NCBI RefSeq assembly: GCF_900129395.1
Contig: NZ_FQVP01000006.1
Coordinates: 186,001-250,000 of the forward strand
Origin: Pseudosulfitobacter pseudonitzschiae
GTDB lineage: Bacteria > Pseudomonadota > Alphaproteobacteria > Rhodobacterales > Rhodobacteraceae
Direction: 5' to 3'
Length of the DNA stretch: 64,000 bases
Positions 8,415 to 16,512 of this stretch are shown piece by piece. The notes under the pieces are model-generated. The model did no database searches, was not told the DNA's origin, and worked only from the letters and a program-made list of their open reading frames with translations. Each line of letters begins with the position of its first letter. The stretch's first letter is position 1. Position numbers and translations under genes: made by a program.

Positions 8415-10046
8415 TCAGGCATGTTCGGGCAGAACGTGATTGGCGAATTGCTTGCGCAACTCAACTTTTTGCAATTTTCCAGTGGCCGTGTGCGGCAGGC
8501 TGTCGACAAACACGATGTCATCGGGCAACCACCACTTGGCCACGCGATCCTCCAGGAACCGGCGCAGATCCTGCACGTCCGGAGGGAGGTCGGATTTCGA
8601 CACGATGACCATCAGCGGGCGTTCCTGCCATTTGGGATGTGGCACCCCGATCACCGCAGCTTCAGCCACCTGTGGATGCATCATTGCCGCATCTTCCAGA
8701 TCCAGCGACGAGATCCATTCGCCCCCGGATTTGATCACATCCTTGGCCCGGTCTGTGATCCGCACATAGCCGTTCGCGTCAACGGTCGCGATGTCACCGG
8801 TCGAAAACCAGCCATCGGAATCCAGAACCTCGGCCTGGTGCCGGAAATACCCCGAGGTGATCCACGGTCCGCGCACCTGCAGTTCGCCCGGCGCCTGTCC
8901 GTCGCGCGGCTGTACCTGACCTGCATCGTCCACGTGGCGCAATTGCACGCCATAGACCGGACGTCCGCCCATGCACTGAAGATCCAGCCGGGCGTCGTCA
9001 TCCTGATCGTCATGTTGGGGCAATGCGTTGGCGACCGTGGCAACCGGACCCGTCTCGCTCATCCCCCAGGCCTGAAGCCCGTAGATCCCCACGTCGCGCA
9101 GCCGCCGCATCAAGGTGCGCGGCGCGGCGGATCCGCCGACCACCAGCCGCTTCAGCTTCAGGTCGGCCTTTGGATCAACGCCTGTCTTTTCGATGTGGTC
9201 AAGAAAGCCCAGCCAGACCGTCGGAACCCCCAAGGAAAATGTGCACCCTTCGTCCCGCGCCAGGTCATAAAGGCTTTGCCCGTCGAGGTTCGGCCCCGGC
9301 ATCACCAGCTTGGCGCCACATAGCGCAGAGCCATATGGCACCCCCCACGCGTTCACATGAAACAGCGGCACGCACAGCAGGGTGCTGTCCCGGCTGGACA
9401 GTTGCAGCCCGTCCATCTGGCACAGCATCATTGCGTGCAGAACAGTCGAGCGGTTCGAATAAAGAACCCCCTTGGGATTGCCCGTCGTGCCAGAGGTATA
9501 GCACAGGCCCGACGCGGTGTTTTCGTCGAACACCGGCCAGTCAAAATCCGCGGTTTCCGCCGCGACGAGTGTCTCGTAACACAGGCTGCCCGCGGGCATG
9601 TCGCCCATGTGATCCGCGTCGGTCATGGCGATCAGCGTATCGGCATGGACCAGCCCCGGACGCAGGTCGGACACCAGTTGCGCAAAGGTGATGTCGAACA
9701 TCAGAACCTTCGCCCCTGCGTGGTTCACGATATAGTCGATCTGTTCGGGAAACAGGCGCGGGTTGACGGTGTGCAGCACCGCACCGATGCCGGATACGGC
9801 AAAGTACAGTTCAAGATGGCGGTGCGTGTTCCACGCCAGCGTCGCCACCCGGTCACCAGGTTGCACACCAAGCGATTTCAACGCCTGCGCCAGCTTCTTT
9901 GCCCGCACTGCGATCGTTTCGTAGGTATGGCGCACAATCGGCCCCTCGCAGGTCTTGGTCACCACCTCGACGTCCGCGTGAAAACGGCTCGCATGGTCCA
10001 AAAGCCCCGAAATCAACAGCGGACTGTTCTGCATCAAACCGTTCAT
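8415..10046 (-). CDS. AMP-forming acyl-CoA synthetase (fatty/medium-chain acid-CoA ligase type)
   Basis: A 543-residue adenylate-forming enzyme. It has the P-loop-like motif YTSGTTGNPKG, the A5 region GLQAWGMSETGP, the A7 region DGWFSTGDIATVD and the C-terminal lysine motif TATGKLQKVELR. The ATG at 10046 is preceded by AGGAGGAG. It is the first gene of the minus-strand run and would activate the imported acid to its CoA ester before the dehydrogenases and hydratase act. The sequence resembles long/medium-chain ligases, but the real substrate is not readable. Confidence 0.93.
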   Translation of the reverse strand: MNGLMQNSPLLISGLLDHASRFHADVEVVTKTCEGPIVRHTYETIAVRAKKLAQALKSLGVQPGDRVATLAWNTHRHLELYFAVSGIGAVLHTVNPRLFPEQIDYIVNHAGAKVLMFDITFAQLVSDLRPGLVHADTLIAMTDADHMGDMPAGSLCYETLVAAETADFDWPVFDENTASGLCYTSGTTGNPKGVLYSNRSTVLHAMMLCQMDGLQLSSRDSTLLCVPLFHVNAWGVPYGSALCGAKLVMPGPNLDGQSLYDLARDEGCTFSLGVPTVWLGFLDHIEKTGVDPKADLKLKRLVVGGSAAPRTLMRRLRDVGIYGLQAWGMSETGPVATVANALPQHDDQDDDARLDLQCMGGRPVYGVQLRHVDDAGQVQPRDGQAPGELQVRGPWITSGYFRHQAEVLDSDGWFSTGDIATVDANGYVRITDRAKDVIKSGGEWISSLDLEDAAMMHPQVAEAAVIGVPHPKWQERPLMVIVSKSDLPPDVQDLRRFLEDRVAKWWLPDDIVFVDSLPHTATGKLQKVELRKQFANHVLPEHA

Positions 10047-10144
10047 GGAAAACTCCTCCTCAAGACGAACAGCCTCCACTCCGTTCGCGTCTTCATTTCG
10101 CCAGCGGAACAGCCCGCTGTCAAAGTAATACCCAAATGTGAACT

Positions 10145-10160
10145 ACACTTTCACAAGTGT
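10145..10160. promoter_or_regulatory. Dyad upstream of the CoA-ligase operon
   Basis: ACACTT-TCAC-AAGTGT is a perfect 6-bp inverted repeat about 100 nt upstream of the ligase start, in the only non-coding gap before this operon. It is a plausible operator for the operon's regulator, possibly the IclR protein. Nothing ties it directly to a regulator. Confidence 0.3.
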
Positions 10161-10207
10161 GTATTCTGTCATATGCCGCCACGCGGGGGCTTCTCGGAAA
10201 TTTGGCA

Positions 10208-10560
10208 TCAAACCGAACCCTGCACCGATTTTTGAGACCGGTTTCGACAGGTCATGACGAACCCGTACAGCAGCAGCGCTGCAGAAACCCCCAGACAGAC
10301 CTGGGATATGCCGCTTGAGACAAAGGCGGTGAAATCGCCCCCGCTCAGCAGCAGGGTCCGGCGGAAATGCTCTTCCATCATCGGCCCCAGCACAAAGCCA
10401 AGGATCAACGGTGCGGCCTGAAACCCCAAAAACCGCAGGAGGTAGCCGAAGGCCCCTGTCAGCAAGACAACCCAGACCTGGATTTCGTCGTTATAGGTCG
10501 TCAGCACACCCATCACGATGAACATCAGGATCGCCGGATACATCAGGTGAGCTTCAACTC
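10208..10560 (-). pseudogene. C-terminal remnant of TctA (tripartite tricarboxylate transporter large subunit)
   Basis: About 115 codons match the end of the roughly 500-residue TctA membrane subunit. The membrane segment AILMFIVMGVLTTYN is followed by the hallmark GFQAAPLILGFVLGPMMEE and LLLSGGDFTAF. The rest of TctA is absent. The fragment is joined, out of frame, to the N-terminal part of a tctC gene at about 10545-10560. In the usual tctC-tctB-tctA order this means one deletion removed the end of tctC, all of tctB and most of tctA. It cannot work as a transporter. Confidence 0.8.
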
Positions 10561-10995
10561 GCCGGGGTGTGCCTTGGCCCAATCGGTAATCTCCTGGATC
10601 GTATCCAGCGGGTAGTCGGGCCGCATCATCAGCATGTTCGAGCCACGGCCCAGCATGTAGACCGGTGACAGATCTGCCAGTTCGAAAGGCGTGTTCGTCA
10701 TCAAAACTTCGTTGGAGATCACGCCATAGGCCGTCATCAGGATGCGGTAGCCATCAGGTTCGGAACGCGCCACATCCATGGCGCCAACCAAAGAACCCGA
10801 GCCGGGCTTGTTCTCTACGATAACCGTTTGCCCCAGACGCTCTTGCAACTTTGGCAGCATTTGGCGGGCATAGGCATCGGTCACACCGCCGGCGGAATAG
10901 GGCACAACGATCGAAATCGTGCGCTCGGGGTAATCCGCAGCCTGTGCAAAGCTCGCAGATAAGGCAACGGCCAAGGCCGCGATGAAAACTTTCAT
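10543..10995 (-). pseudogene. N-terminal remnant of TctC/Bug-type solute-binding protein
   Basis: The 150 codons begin with a clear signal peptide (MKVFIAALAVALSASFAQA) and the Bug-family start YPERTISIVVPYSAGG, then VIVENKPGSGSLVGA. The reading stops at GELKLT, less than halfway through the usual 320 or so residues, where the sequence turns into tctA. GGAGGAAATC precedes the ATG, so translation of the stub may still occur. Whether the stub is made or stable is unknown. Confidence 0.8.
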
Positions 10996-11011
10996 GATTT
11001 CCTCCCATGTG

Positions 11012-11034
11012 CCGGACGATCTCCCTTCGTCCGG
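11012..11034. repeat. Inverted repeat in the tctC leader
   Basis: CCGGACG and CGTCCGG form a perfect 7-bp stem with a 9-nt loop, 17 nt upstream of the tctC remnant start and just beside the 20-bp palindrome. It could be a leader hairpin or part of the same control region. Confidence 0.4.
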
Positions 11035-11036
11035 TG

Positions 11037-11056
11037 CTGACTAACCGGTTAGTCAG
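11037..11056. promoter_or_regulatory. Perfect 20-bp palindrome, TetR-type operator candidate
   Basis: CTGACTAACCGGTTAGTCAG equals its own reverse complement over all 20 bases. It lies 42 nt upstream of the tctC remnant. Operators of TetR-family repressors often have this form and centre. No TetR gene is adjacent: the side where a divergent regulator would lie is occupied by an insertion-sequence remnant. Confidence 0.6.
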
Positions 11057-11143
11057 TCTTCACCTTAGGAGGCGATATGCCTTCCGACAACCCACCTTCA
11101 GGACGTTTGCAAATTTCACATATGTGTCATTTCGGGGGGTAAA

Positions 11144-11346
11144 GGGCCTTGTTGCACAAAACCGGCAGCCGCCACGTCGACCTCGCACGTGACGGCGCAC
11201 AGGGCCGACTTTTCCCGGCGCACGCTCTGGCAGGGCTGATGCAAGACGAAGATACTGCCTTCGGCCAACAGATCCTCGGTCCTCCGCCGAGCGAGCAGAA
11301 ACCGGGCATACAGCCAGACCGCCCGGACGATTACGTCAGGCAGCAA
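11144..11346 (-). mobile_element. IS6-like insertion sequence remnant
   Basis: On the minus strand a frame reads LPDVIVRAVWLYARF and then RRTEDLLAE, which resembles the N-terminal part of IS6-family transposases (usual pattern: AVWLY, then R-D-V-E-E-L-L-A-E-R-G). The left boundary GGCCTTGTTGCACAAA resembles the terminal inverted repeats of such elements. Only about 200 bp remain, so most of the transposase is gone. It lies between a deletion-fused tct locus and the end of dctM, and may have taken part in that rearrangement. Confidence 0.45.
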
Positions 11347-11355
11347 ACATGCCGT

Positions 11356-12660
11356 TCACCCGTACATCAAGCTTGGCAGGAAGGTCACGATGGAGGGGAA
11401 CAGGTAGATCAGGACGATGGCCAGCAACAGCAGGGCCAGGAAAGGAAATGTCGCTTTGGCGACCTCGCCGATGCCGCGCCCTGTCATGGATTTCAGCACG
11501 ATCAGGTTAAAGCCAACGGGCGGCGTGATCTGCGCGCATTCGATGACGATCACGGCGTATATGCCGAACCATATCGGATCGATGCCCGCGGCCTCGATCA
11601 TCGGCAGCACCACGGCGCTTGACAGAACCAGTATCGAGATTCCTTCCAGGAAACATCCCAGGATCAGGAAGAACACCGTCAGGACCAGGATCAGCGCACC
11701 CGGGCTAAGCGCCATGTTCTGCACCCATTCGGCCGCGGCACGGGGGATGTTCGCAAAGCCGACCGCAATCGACAATACGGCGGCACAGGCAATGATAAAG
11801 GCGATCATGCAAGAGATGCGGGTCGCTGCAAGAAGGCTGTCGACAAACATCTTGCGATTGAGCGTTCCGTTCAGCATCGCCAGAGCCAGCGCCCCGAAAA
11901 TCCCGATGGTCGCCGCTTCGGTCGGGGTGGCCAGTCCCCCATAAATCGACCCGACAATCGCGAAGATCAGGGCAACCACGGGCAACAGATCCCGAGACGC
12001 ACGAATTTTGTTGGCAAAGCTCATCTTCTCGGGAAGGTCGCCGCGCTTGTCGGGATTCAACAGGGACCAGACGACGATGTACGACGAGAAAAGCACGATC
12101 AACATGAGACCCGGCAAAATCCCCGCGATGAAAAGACGCGCAACCGATTGTTGGGCCACAACACCGTAGACGATCATGATGATCGACGGGGGGATCAGCA
12201 GACCAAAGGTCCCGGAACCCGCGAGCGATCCTATCATCATTTTGCTGTCATAGTTCCGCGCCTTGAGTTCAGGAATGCTCATGCGGCCGACCGTTGCCGC
12301 AGTGACAGCAGAGGACCCGGACACTGCCGCCATGACGCCGCAACCGATGACATTGATATGCATCAATCCACCGGGCAGCCAGGCGACCCATGGCGAAAGG
12401 CCCCGGAACAAGTTGGATGAAAGGCCGGACCGCATCAGGATCTCGCCCATCCAGACGAAAAGCGGAAGCGCAGTCAGCGCCCAGTTCCAGCTTGCGTCCC
12501 ACATCGTCGAGGCCATGATCGATCCGGCATCGAGAGGCACGAAGAACACGAATGTTATCAATCCAGCGGCCATCAGGGAGAGCGCGATCCAAATCCCGGA
12601 TGTCAGCAACAACAGCAAGCTGACAGCGAGAACCAGGGTTGCGAGGAGGATCGGGTCCAT
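11356..12660 (-). CDS. TRAP transporter large permease (DctM family)
   Basis: A 434-residue membrane protein with the DctM pattern of about twelve hydrophobic segments. Family motifs include SGSSAVTAATVGRM, GSLAGSGTFGLLIPPS and ITPPVGFNLIVLKSM. It starts 3 nt after the dctQ stop. With DctQ and DctP it forms a sodium-driven secondary importer for an organic acid. The 3' end abuts the IS-like remnant and appears intact, ending FLPSLMYG. Confidence 0.94.
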   Translation of the reverse strand: MDPILLATLVLAVSLLLLLTSGIWIALSLMAAGLITFVFFVPLDAGSIMASTMWDASWNWALTALPLFVWMGEILMRSGLSSNLFRGLSPWVAWLPGGLMHINVIGCGVMAAVSGSSAVTAATVGRMSIPELKARNYDSKMMIGSLAGSGTFGLLIPPSIIMIVYGVVAQQSVARLFIAGILPGLMLIVLFSSYIVVWSLLNPDKRGDLPEKMSFANKIRASRDLLPVVALIFAIVGSIYGGLATPTEAATIGIFGALALAMLNGTLNRKMFVDSLLAATRISCMIAFIIACAAVLSIAVGFANIPRAAAEWVQNMALSPGALILVLTVFFLILGCFLEGISILVLSSAVVLPMIEAAGIDPIWFGIYAVIVIECAQITPPVGFNLIVLKSMTGRGIGEVAKATFPFLALLLLAIVLIYLFPSIVTFLPSLMYG

Positions 12661-12663
12661 TGA

Positions 12664-13173
12664 CTATTCCGCCGTGCTGTCTGTGTTGATTTCATAGGCG
12701 CCACGACGCCCGGTCAGAACGACCGCGAACTGCTCCAGTATCGATAGCAACATGACGATCAGTCCAAAGGATACAGCCGATTGCGGTATCCAGAGTGGCA
12801 CCGCCATCAATCCGGGGCTGAGATCGCCGAACGTGTAGGTCTGAATGGTAAATGCCGTCATATGCCAAGAGGCATAGCCGACGATAAGGATCGCCGCAGC
12901 GCAGGCCCAGATCTCGATCGCCAGACGCAACCGTTCCGGCGCGAATTGCGACACAAGTTCGATCCGCACGTGCCCCCCGTTTACAAAGGTGTAGGCCAGG
13001 GCGAGAAAGGTGGAAGCGGCGAGGAAAAAGCCGGAAAGTTCGGTCGTATCAATCGGGATGCCAAGCTGTCGCGCGCTGATCTGGGCAAGTGTCGCAACCG
13101 CAATACCGGCAAGAAACACCCCCGCAAGATACCCGCAAATGGTTCCGAGTTGCCTGATCGACTTTCGTAGCAT
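12664..13173 (-). CDS. TRAP transporter small permease (DctQ family)
   Basis: A 169-residue protein with four predicted membrane segments, the usual size and layout of DctQ subunits. The region ELSGFFLAASTFLALAYTFVNGGHVRIELV matches the family core. GAGGAGC precedes the ATG. It lies between dctP and dctM, with a long stem-loop upstream that may set its level below that of dctP. Confidence 0.92.
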   Translation of the reverse strand: MLRKSIRQLGTICGYLAGVFLAGIAVATLAQISARQLGIPIDTTELSGFFLAASTFLALAYTFVNGGHVRIELVSQFAPERLRLAIEIWACAAAILIVGYASWHMTAFTIQTYTFGDLSPGLMAVPLWIPQSAVSFGLIVMLLSILEQFAVVLTGRRGAYEINTDSTAE

Positions 13174-13192
13174 TTTGTCGCTCCTCGTTATG

Positions 13193-13231
13193 CTTTGGCC
13201 CGTGGCGCAAGGACAGCGCCACGGGCCAAAG
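13193..13231 (-). repeat. 16-bp stem-loop between dctP and dctQ
   Basis: The two arms (13193-13208 and 13216-13231) are perfectly complementary over 16 bp with a 7-nt loop. In the direction of transcription no T-run follows, so this is more likely an mRNA-stabilising or attenuating hairpin. Such hairpins often follow binding-protein genes and give more binding protein than permease. Confidence 0.75.
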
Positions 13232-13242
13232 TCAACCTGTCG

Positions 13243-14226
13243 TCAGTTCTTTGCTGCCAGGTAGTTGTTCAGAACCTCGACCTCTTCCGGCGAAGCGGAT
13301 GCGCTCCACTCTTCGACCATTGCCTTGCCGATCTCCTCGAGTTTGGCTTGCAGTTCCGGCGAGGCGTCAGTGACCACCATGCCGGCATCGATCAGTTCCT
13401 GCCGCTTGGTTTCGGTCGCTTCCTTGCTCAGCTCCCACGCGCGTTCGGTCGCCCGTTCGCCTGCGGCAATGATGGCCTCCTGCAGCTCTGGCGAAAGCGC
13501 GCTCAGCGCACGCTCACTGATGATGATCGCGTTCTTGTTGTGCATCGAACCCGTGTAGGTAAAGTTCGAAACATAGTCCCACGCCTGAATATCCGTGCCG
13601 GTCTGACCAGAGGTAAACAAAGCCTCGATCAGGCCCGTGGAAAATGCCTGTGGCACTTCGGCAAAGGGCAGGATGGTGGCCTGGAACCCCAGCAGTTCGC
13701 CCATGCGCTGTGTCGCGGGCGAATAAATCCGCAGCTTCACGCCTTCGAACTGGCTGCCGTCGGTTACGTCGAACTTTGTATAGAACCCCTGACCCGGCCA
13801 GGGCGCATAAGAGATGACCTGCATGCCCGCATCACCAAAGACCTTATCAAACCAAGGCTTTTGCGCTTCCATCAGTTTCCAGGCATCATCGTAGTTCCCG
13901 GCGACATTGGGCAAGCTGTCCAGCGTGAACATCGGGCTTTCGTTGCCATAGACGCCAAAGCGGATTTCGCCCAACTGAATTTGTCCCGCCTGAACCGCGC
14001 GGCGGATCGCGTCCAGCTTGATCAGCTCACCGTTCGAGCGCAGGTCAATCTTCAGCTCGCCATCACTGGCGGCTTCGACTTCTTCGATAAAGGTTCGGAT
14101 GTTTTGTGTGAAGAAACTGTCGTCAGGATAGCCGGACGCCATCACCCAAGTGGTTTCCGCTGTCGCAATATTTCCGAATGTCACTGCGGCGACCACCGCA
14201 GCCCCCAGGGTCTTGAGATAGTTCAT
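13243..14226 (-). CDS. TRAP transporter solute-binding protein (DctP family)
   Basis: A 327-residue periplasmic protein with a signal peptide (MNYLKTLGAAVVAAVTFGNIA, cleavage near ATA-ET). The mature DctP fold includes FVEE-like helices and the region LRIYSPATQRMGELLGF, around the arginine that usually binds the substrate carboxylate. GGAGG precedes the ATG. It is the first gene of the TRAP operon and lies downstream of hyuAB on the same strand, so it may import a substrate or product of the hydantoinase pair. The ligand is unknown. Confidence 0.93.
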   Translation of the reverse strand: MNYLKTLGAAVVAAVTFGNIATAETTWVMASGYPDDSFFTQNIRTFIEEVEAASDGELKIDLRSNGELIKLDAIRRAVQAGQIQLGEIRFGVYGNESPMFTLDSLPNVAGNYDDAWKLMEAQKPWFDKVFGDAGMQVISYAPWPGQGFYTKFDVTDGSQFEGVKLRIYSPATQRMGELLGFQATILPFAEVPQAFSTGLIEALFTSGQTGTDIQAWDYVSNFTYTGSMHNKNAIIISERALSALSPELQEAIIAAGERATERAWELSKEATETKRQELIDAGMVVTDASPELQAKLEEIGKAMVEEWSASASPEEVEVLNNYLAAKN

Positions 14227-14800
14227 AAATAGTCCTCCAAGTTGAGGGCCCGTTCTGCTTTGCAGACTCCTTGCCCAGTTTTGTACCGACCGCGTGATGC
14301 ATCCAGTGCTGCGGTTCTTCGGTCTTTTGGTGCCCGGACGAATGCCATCAGTTCAAGGATTGCTGATGACACTAGAACGGGCAAGTTATTCATGCCGAGT
14401 TTCGACAAATTCGGACGTTACGGGTTTCGAATGCCCTGAGTTGTGCAATAAAAGACGCGGCCCGGAACATGACCTTGATGCGCGTTTGTTCGGATGCGGT
14501 GACAGGTCATTGGCGTTGCCAGAAACGGCGGCAATGGGGCCGGATTTCAGCACCCGCGAAAGGGTGTCGGAATCGGCGGCGACGTGGGTATCGTTTGAAC
14601 CGGTCGAACCGGCGCGGTCCGGGCTGAGAAGGCTGAAGCCGTCCTTGGGACCGCGTTCCAAGTCGATCGTCAGCCGGTTTTTGCATGCAGGAGCCACGAC
14701 CTTATCAGCCAAGGTGCCGGCAAGGTTGGCCCAGTAACCAACCTGCCTGTCTCCGGCGCATCGGGCAGCGGTGAATGTTTTGACCTCTAGCTGCATCGGA
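14227..14800. other. 574-bp gap with no recognisable gene
   Basis: This space between hyuB and dctP, both on the minus strand, must contain the dctP promoter. An open minus-strand frame crosses it but matches no family I know, and its composition looks non-coding. No strong terminator with a T-run was seen after hyuB. It may contain degraded sequence. Confidence 0.5.
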
Positions 14801-16510
14801 TCAAACGATTTCTCCTTTGCTGACGGTGTCCTGCACGGCCTTGATCTCGGTTTCACTCAGACCGTAGTCGCGCATCGCGGAGTCCGCAGAGATATAGCCG
14901 CGCGCCAGATCGGTCCGGACCAATGCCTTGTCGCGTGCTTTCGGGTCGCCGTAGCCAGCGCCGCCGGGGAAGGCCATGACCACCTTGCGTCCGTGCGGCA
15001 CGAATTGCTTGCCCTTTACCCGCATCGGCGTGCCGTCGTCCTGCGCGATGGTGGTGGGCGCGCCGTCCAGGCCGCCCCGACTTCCACGCGCCGGATGCGC
15101 GCCACGGTCGAACATCGCCTGGATGTCAAACTCGTGCCCCTCCATCGCGCCGACCTCCATGTACTGGCCCAGGCCGCCGCGCGTGCGGCCCGCCCCACCG
15201 CTGTCGGGACGCAATTCCTTGCGCCAGATAATCACCGGACCCGCGTGTTCCGTGGCCTCGATGGGCATGGTCATCACGCCCGACGGAAATGCCGTTGCGT
15301 TCAGCCCGTCGAACTCGGGCCGCGCGCCAGAGCCGCCGGAATTGAAGGTCAACACCTCGGAGCGGCGCGCATGGGCCGGAGCGGGCGCATCGCGGCGCGG
15401 GCGCAGCGAAACCTGGAAATTGCAAAGACACCCCGCCCCTTCAGCGGGAACAACGCCCGGTACAATCTTGTCGAACGCGTTGAACACCGCGTCCGGCACG
15501 AAATGCCCGATGATGTGACGCAATGCGACAGGCGCAGGATGCAAGGCATTGACGATGGTGTTTTCCGGCGCGGCGATTTCGAACGGCGCAAGCGACGCGT
15601 GATTGTTCGGTATCTCGGGCGCGATGGCGACCTTCAGTGCATAGCAGGCATAGGCCTTGGTATAGACCAGCGGGCAGTTGATGCCCTTCTTGTCAAGGGC
15701 GCTGGTCCCCGCGAAATCCGAAACGATCCGGTCCTCGTGAACGGTGACCTTTACCTTCAGCGTGATCGGCACATCGAACCCGTCAACGGTCATCTCGCCC
15801 TCGGCCGACATCTGCGGAAGCGCGGCGATTTTTTCCAGCGTGGCACGGCGGGAATTTTCCAGGATGAACTCTGCAACCTCGTCCAGATCGGACAAATTGA
15901 ATTCCGTCATCATCTCGATCAAACGGCGATGGCCAATCTCGTTGCAGGTCGCGAGGGCATACATGTCGCCAATCAACTGGTCCGGTTCGCGCACGTTCCC
16001 GCGCACGATGCGGATCAGGGTTTCGTCGACCTCTCCGCGCTCTGCGAACTTCATGATCGGGATATAGAGCCCTTCTTCGTAAACGCTGGCGGCATCGGCC
16101 CCAAAACCGCGCCCGCCAATGTCCACGATATGCGCGGTGCAGGCGAAAAAGCCGACCAGCACGCCGTTGTGAAACGACGGTGTGACCATGGTTATATCGT
16201 GCAGGTGGCCTGTGCCCTCCCACGGATCATTGGTGATGTAGACATCGCCTTCGAACATATTCTGACGCCCGATGCGGCGGATGAAATGCGCCACCGCGTC
16301 AGCCATGGCATTGACGTGACCGGGCGTGCCGGTCACGGCCTGCGCCAGCATCCGGCCTTGGGTGTCATAGACACCGGCGGACAAATCACCCGCTTCGCGC
16401 ACCGATGTGGAAAACGCGGTGCGCACAAGCGCTTGCGCCTGTTCCTCGACCACCGACACCAGCCGGTTCCACATGACCTGGAAAGAGACTCTGGACTGTC
16501 TGGTTTCCAT
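14801..16510 (-). CDS. hyuB: Hydantoinase B/oxoprolinase family protein
   Basis: A 569-residue HyuB-type subunit. Family blocks include SVREAGDLSAGVYD, GHVNAMADAV, DVYITNDPWEGTGHLHD and the C-terminal GGAGYGDP. It begins 2 nt after hyuA, preceded by AAAGGAGCC. HyuA and HyuB together form ATP-dependent hydrolases or carboxylases acting on cyclic imides, lactams or ketones (N-methylhydantoinase, 5-oxoprolinase, caprolactamase, acetone/acetophenone carboxylase). Which of these applies cannot be told from sequence alone. Confidence 0.93.
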   Translation of the reverse strand: METRQSRVSFQVMWNRLVSVVEEQAQALVRTAFSTSVREAGDLSAGVYDTQGRMLAQAVTGTPGHVNAMADAVAHFIRRIGRQNMFEGDVYITNDPWEGTGHLHDITMVTPSFHNGVLVGFFACTAHIVDIGGRGFGADAASVYEEGLYIPIMKFAERGEVDETLIRIVRGNVREPDQLIGDMYALATCNEIGHRRLIEMMTEFNLSDLDEVAEFILENSRRATLEKIAALPQMSAEGEMTVDGFDVPITLKVKVTVHEDRIVSDFAGTSALDKKGINCPLVYTKAYACYALKVAIAPEIPNNHASLAPFEIAAPENTIVNALHPAPVALRHIIGHFVPDAVFNAFDKIVPGVVPAEGAGCLCNFQVSLRPRRDAPAPAHARRSEVLTFNSGGSGARPEFDGLNATAFPSGVMTMPIEATEHAGPVIIWRKELRPDSGGAGRTRGGLGQYMEVGAMEGHEFDIQAMFDRGAHPARGSRGGLDGAPTTIAQDDGTPMRVKGKQFVPHGRKVVMAFPGGAGYGDPKARDKALVRTDLARGYISADSAMRDYGLSETEIKAVQDTVSKGEIV

Positions 16511-16512
16511 TT

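Noticed and set aside
14386-14800. Possible gene in the gap upstream of dctP (minus strand, about 130 codons)
   Set aside because: No family resemblance, no good ribosome site and no transcription context were found; recorded as a gap.
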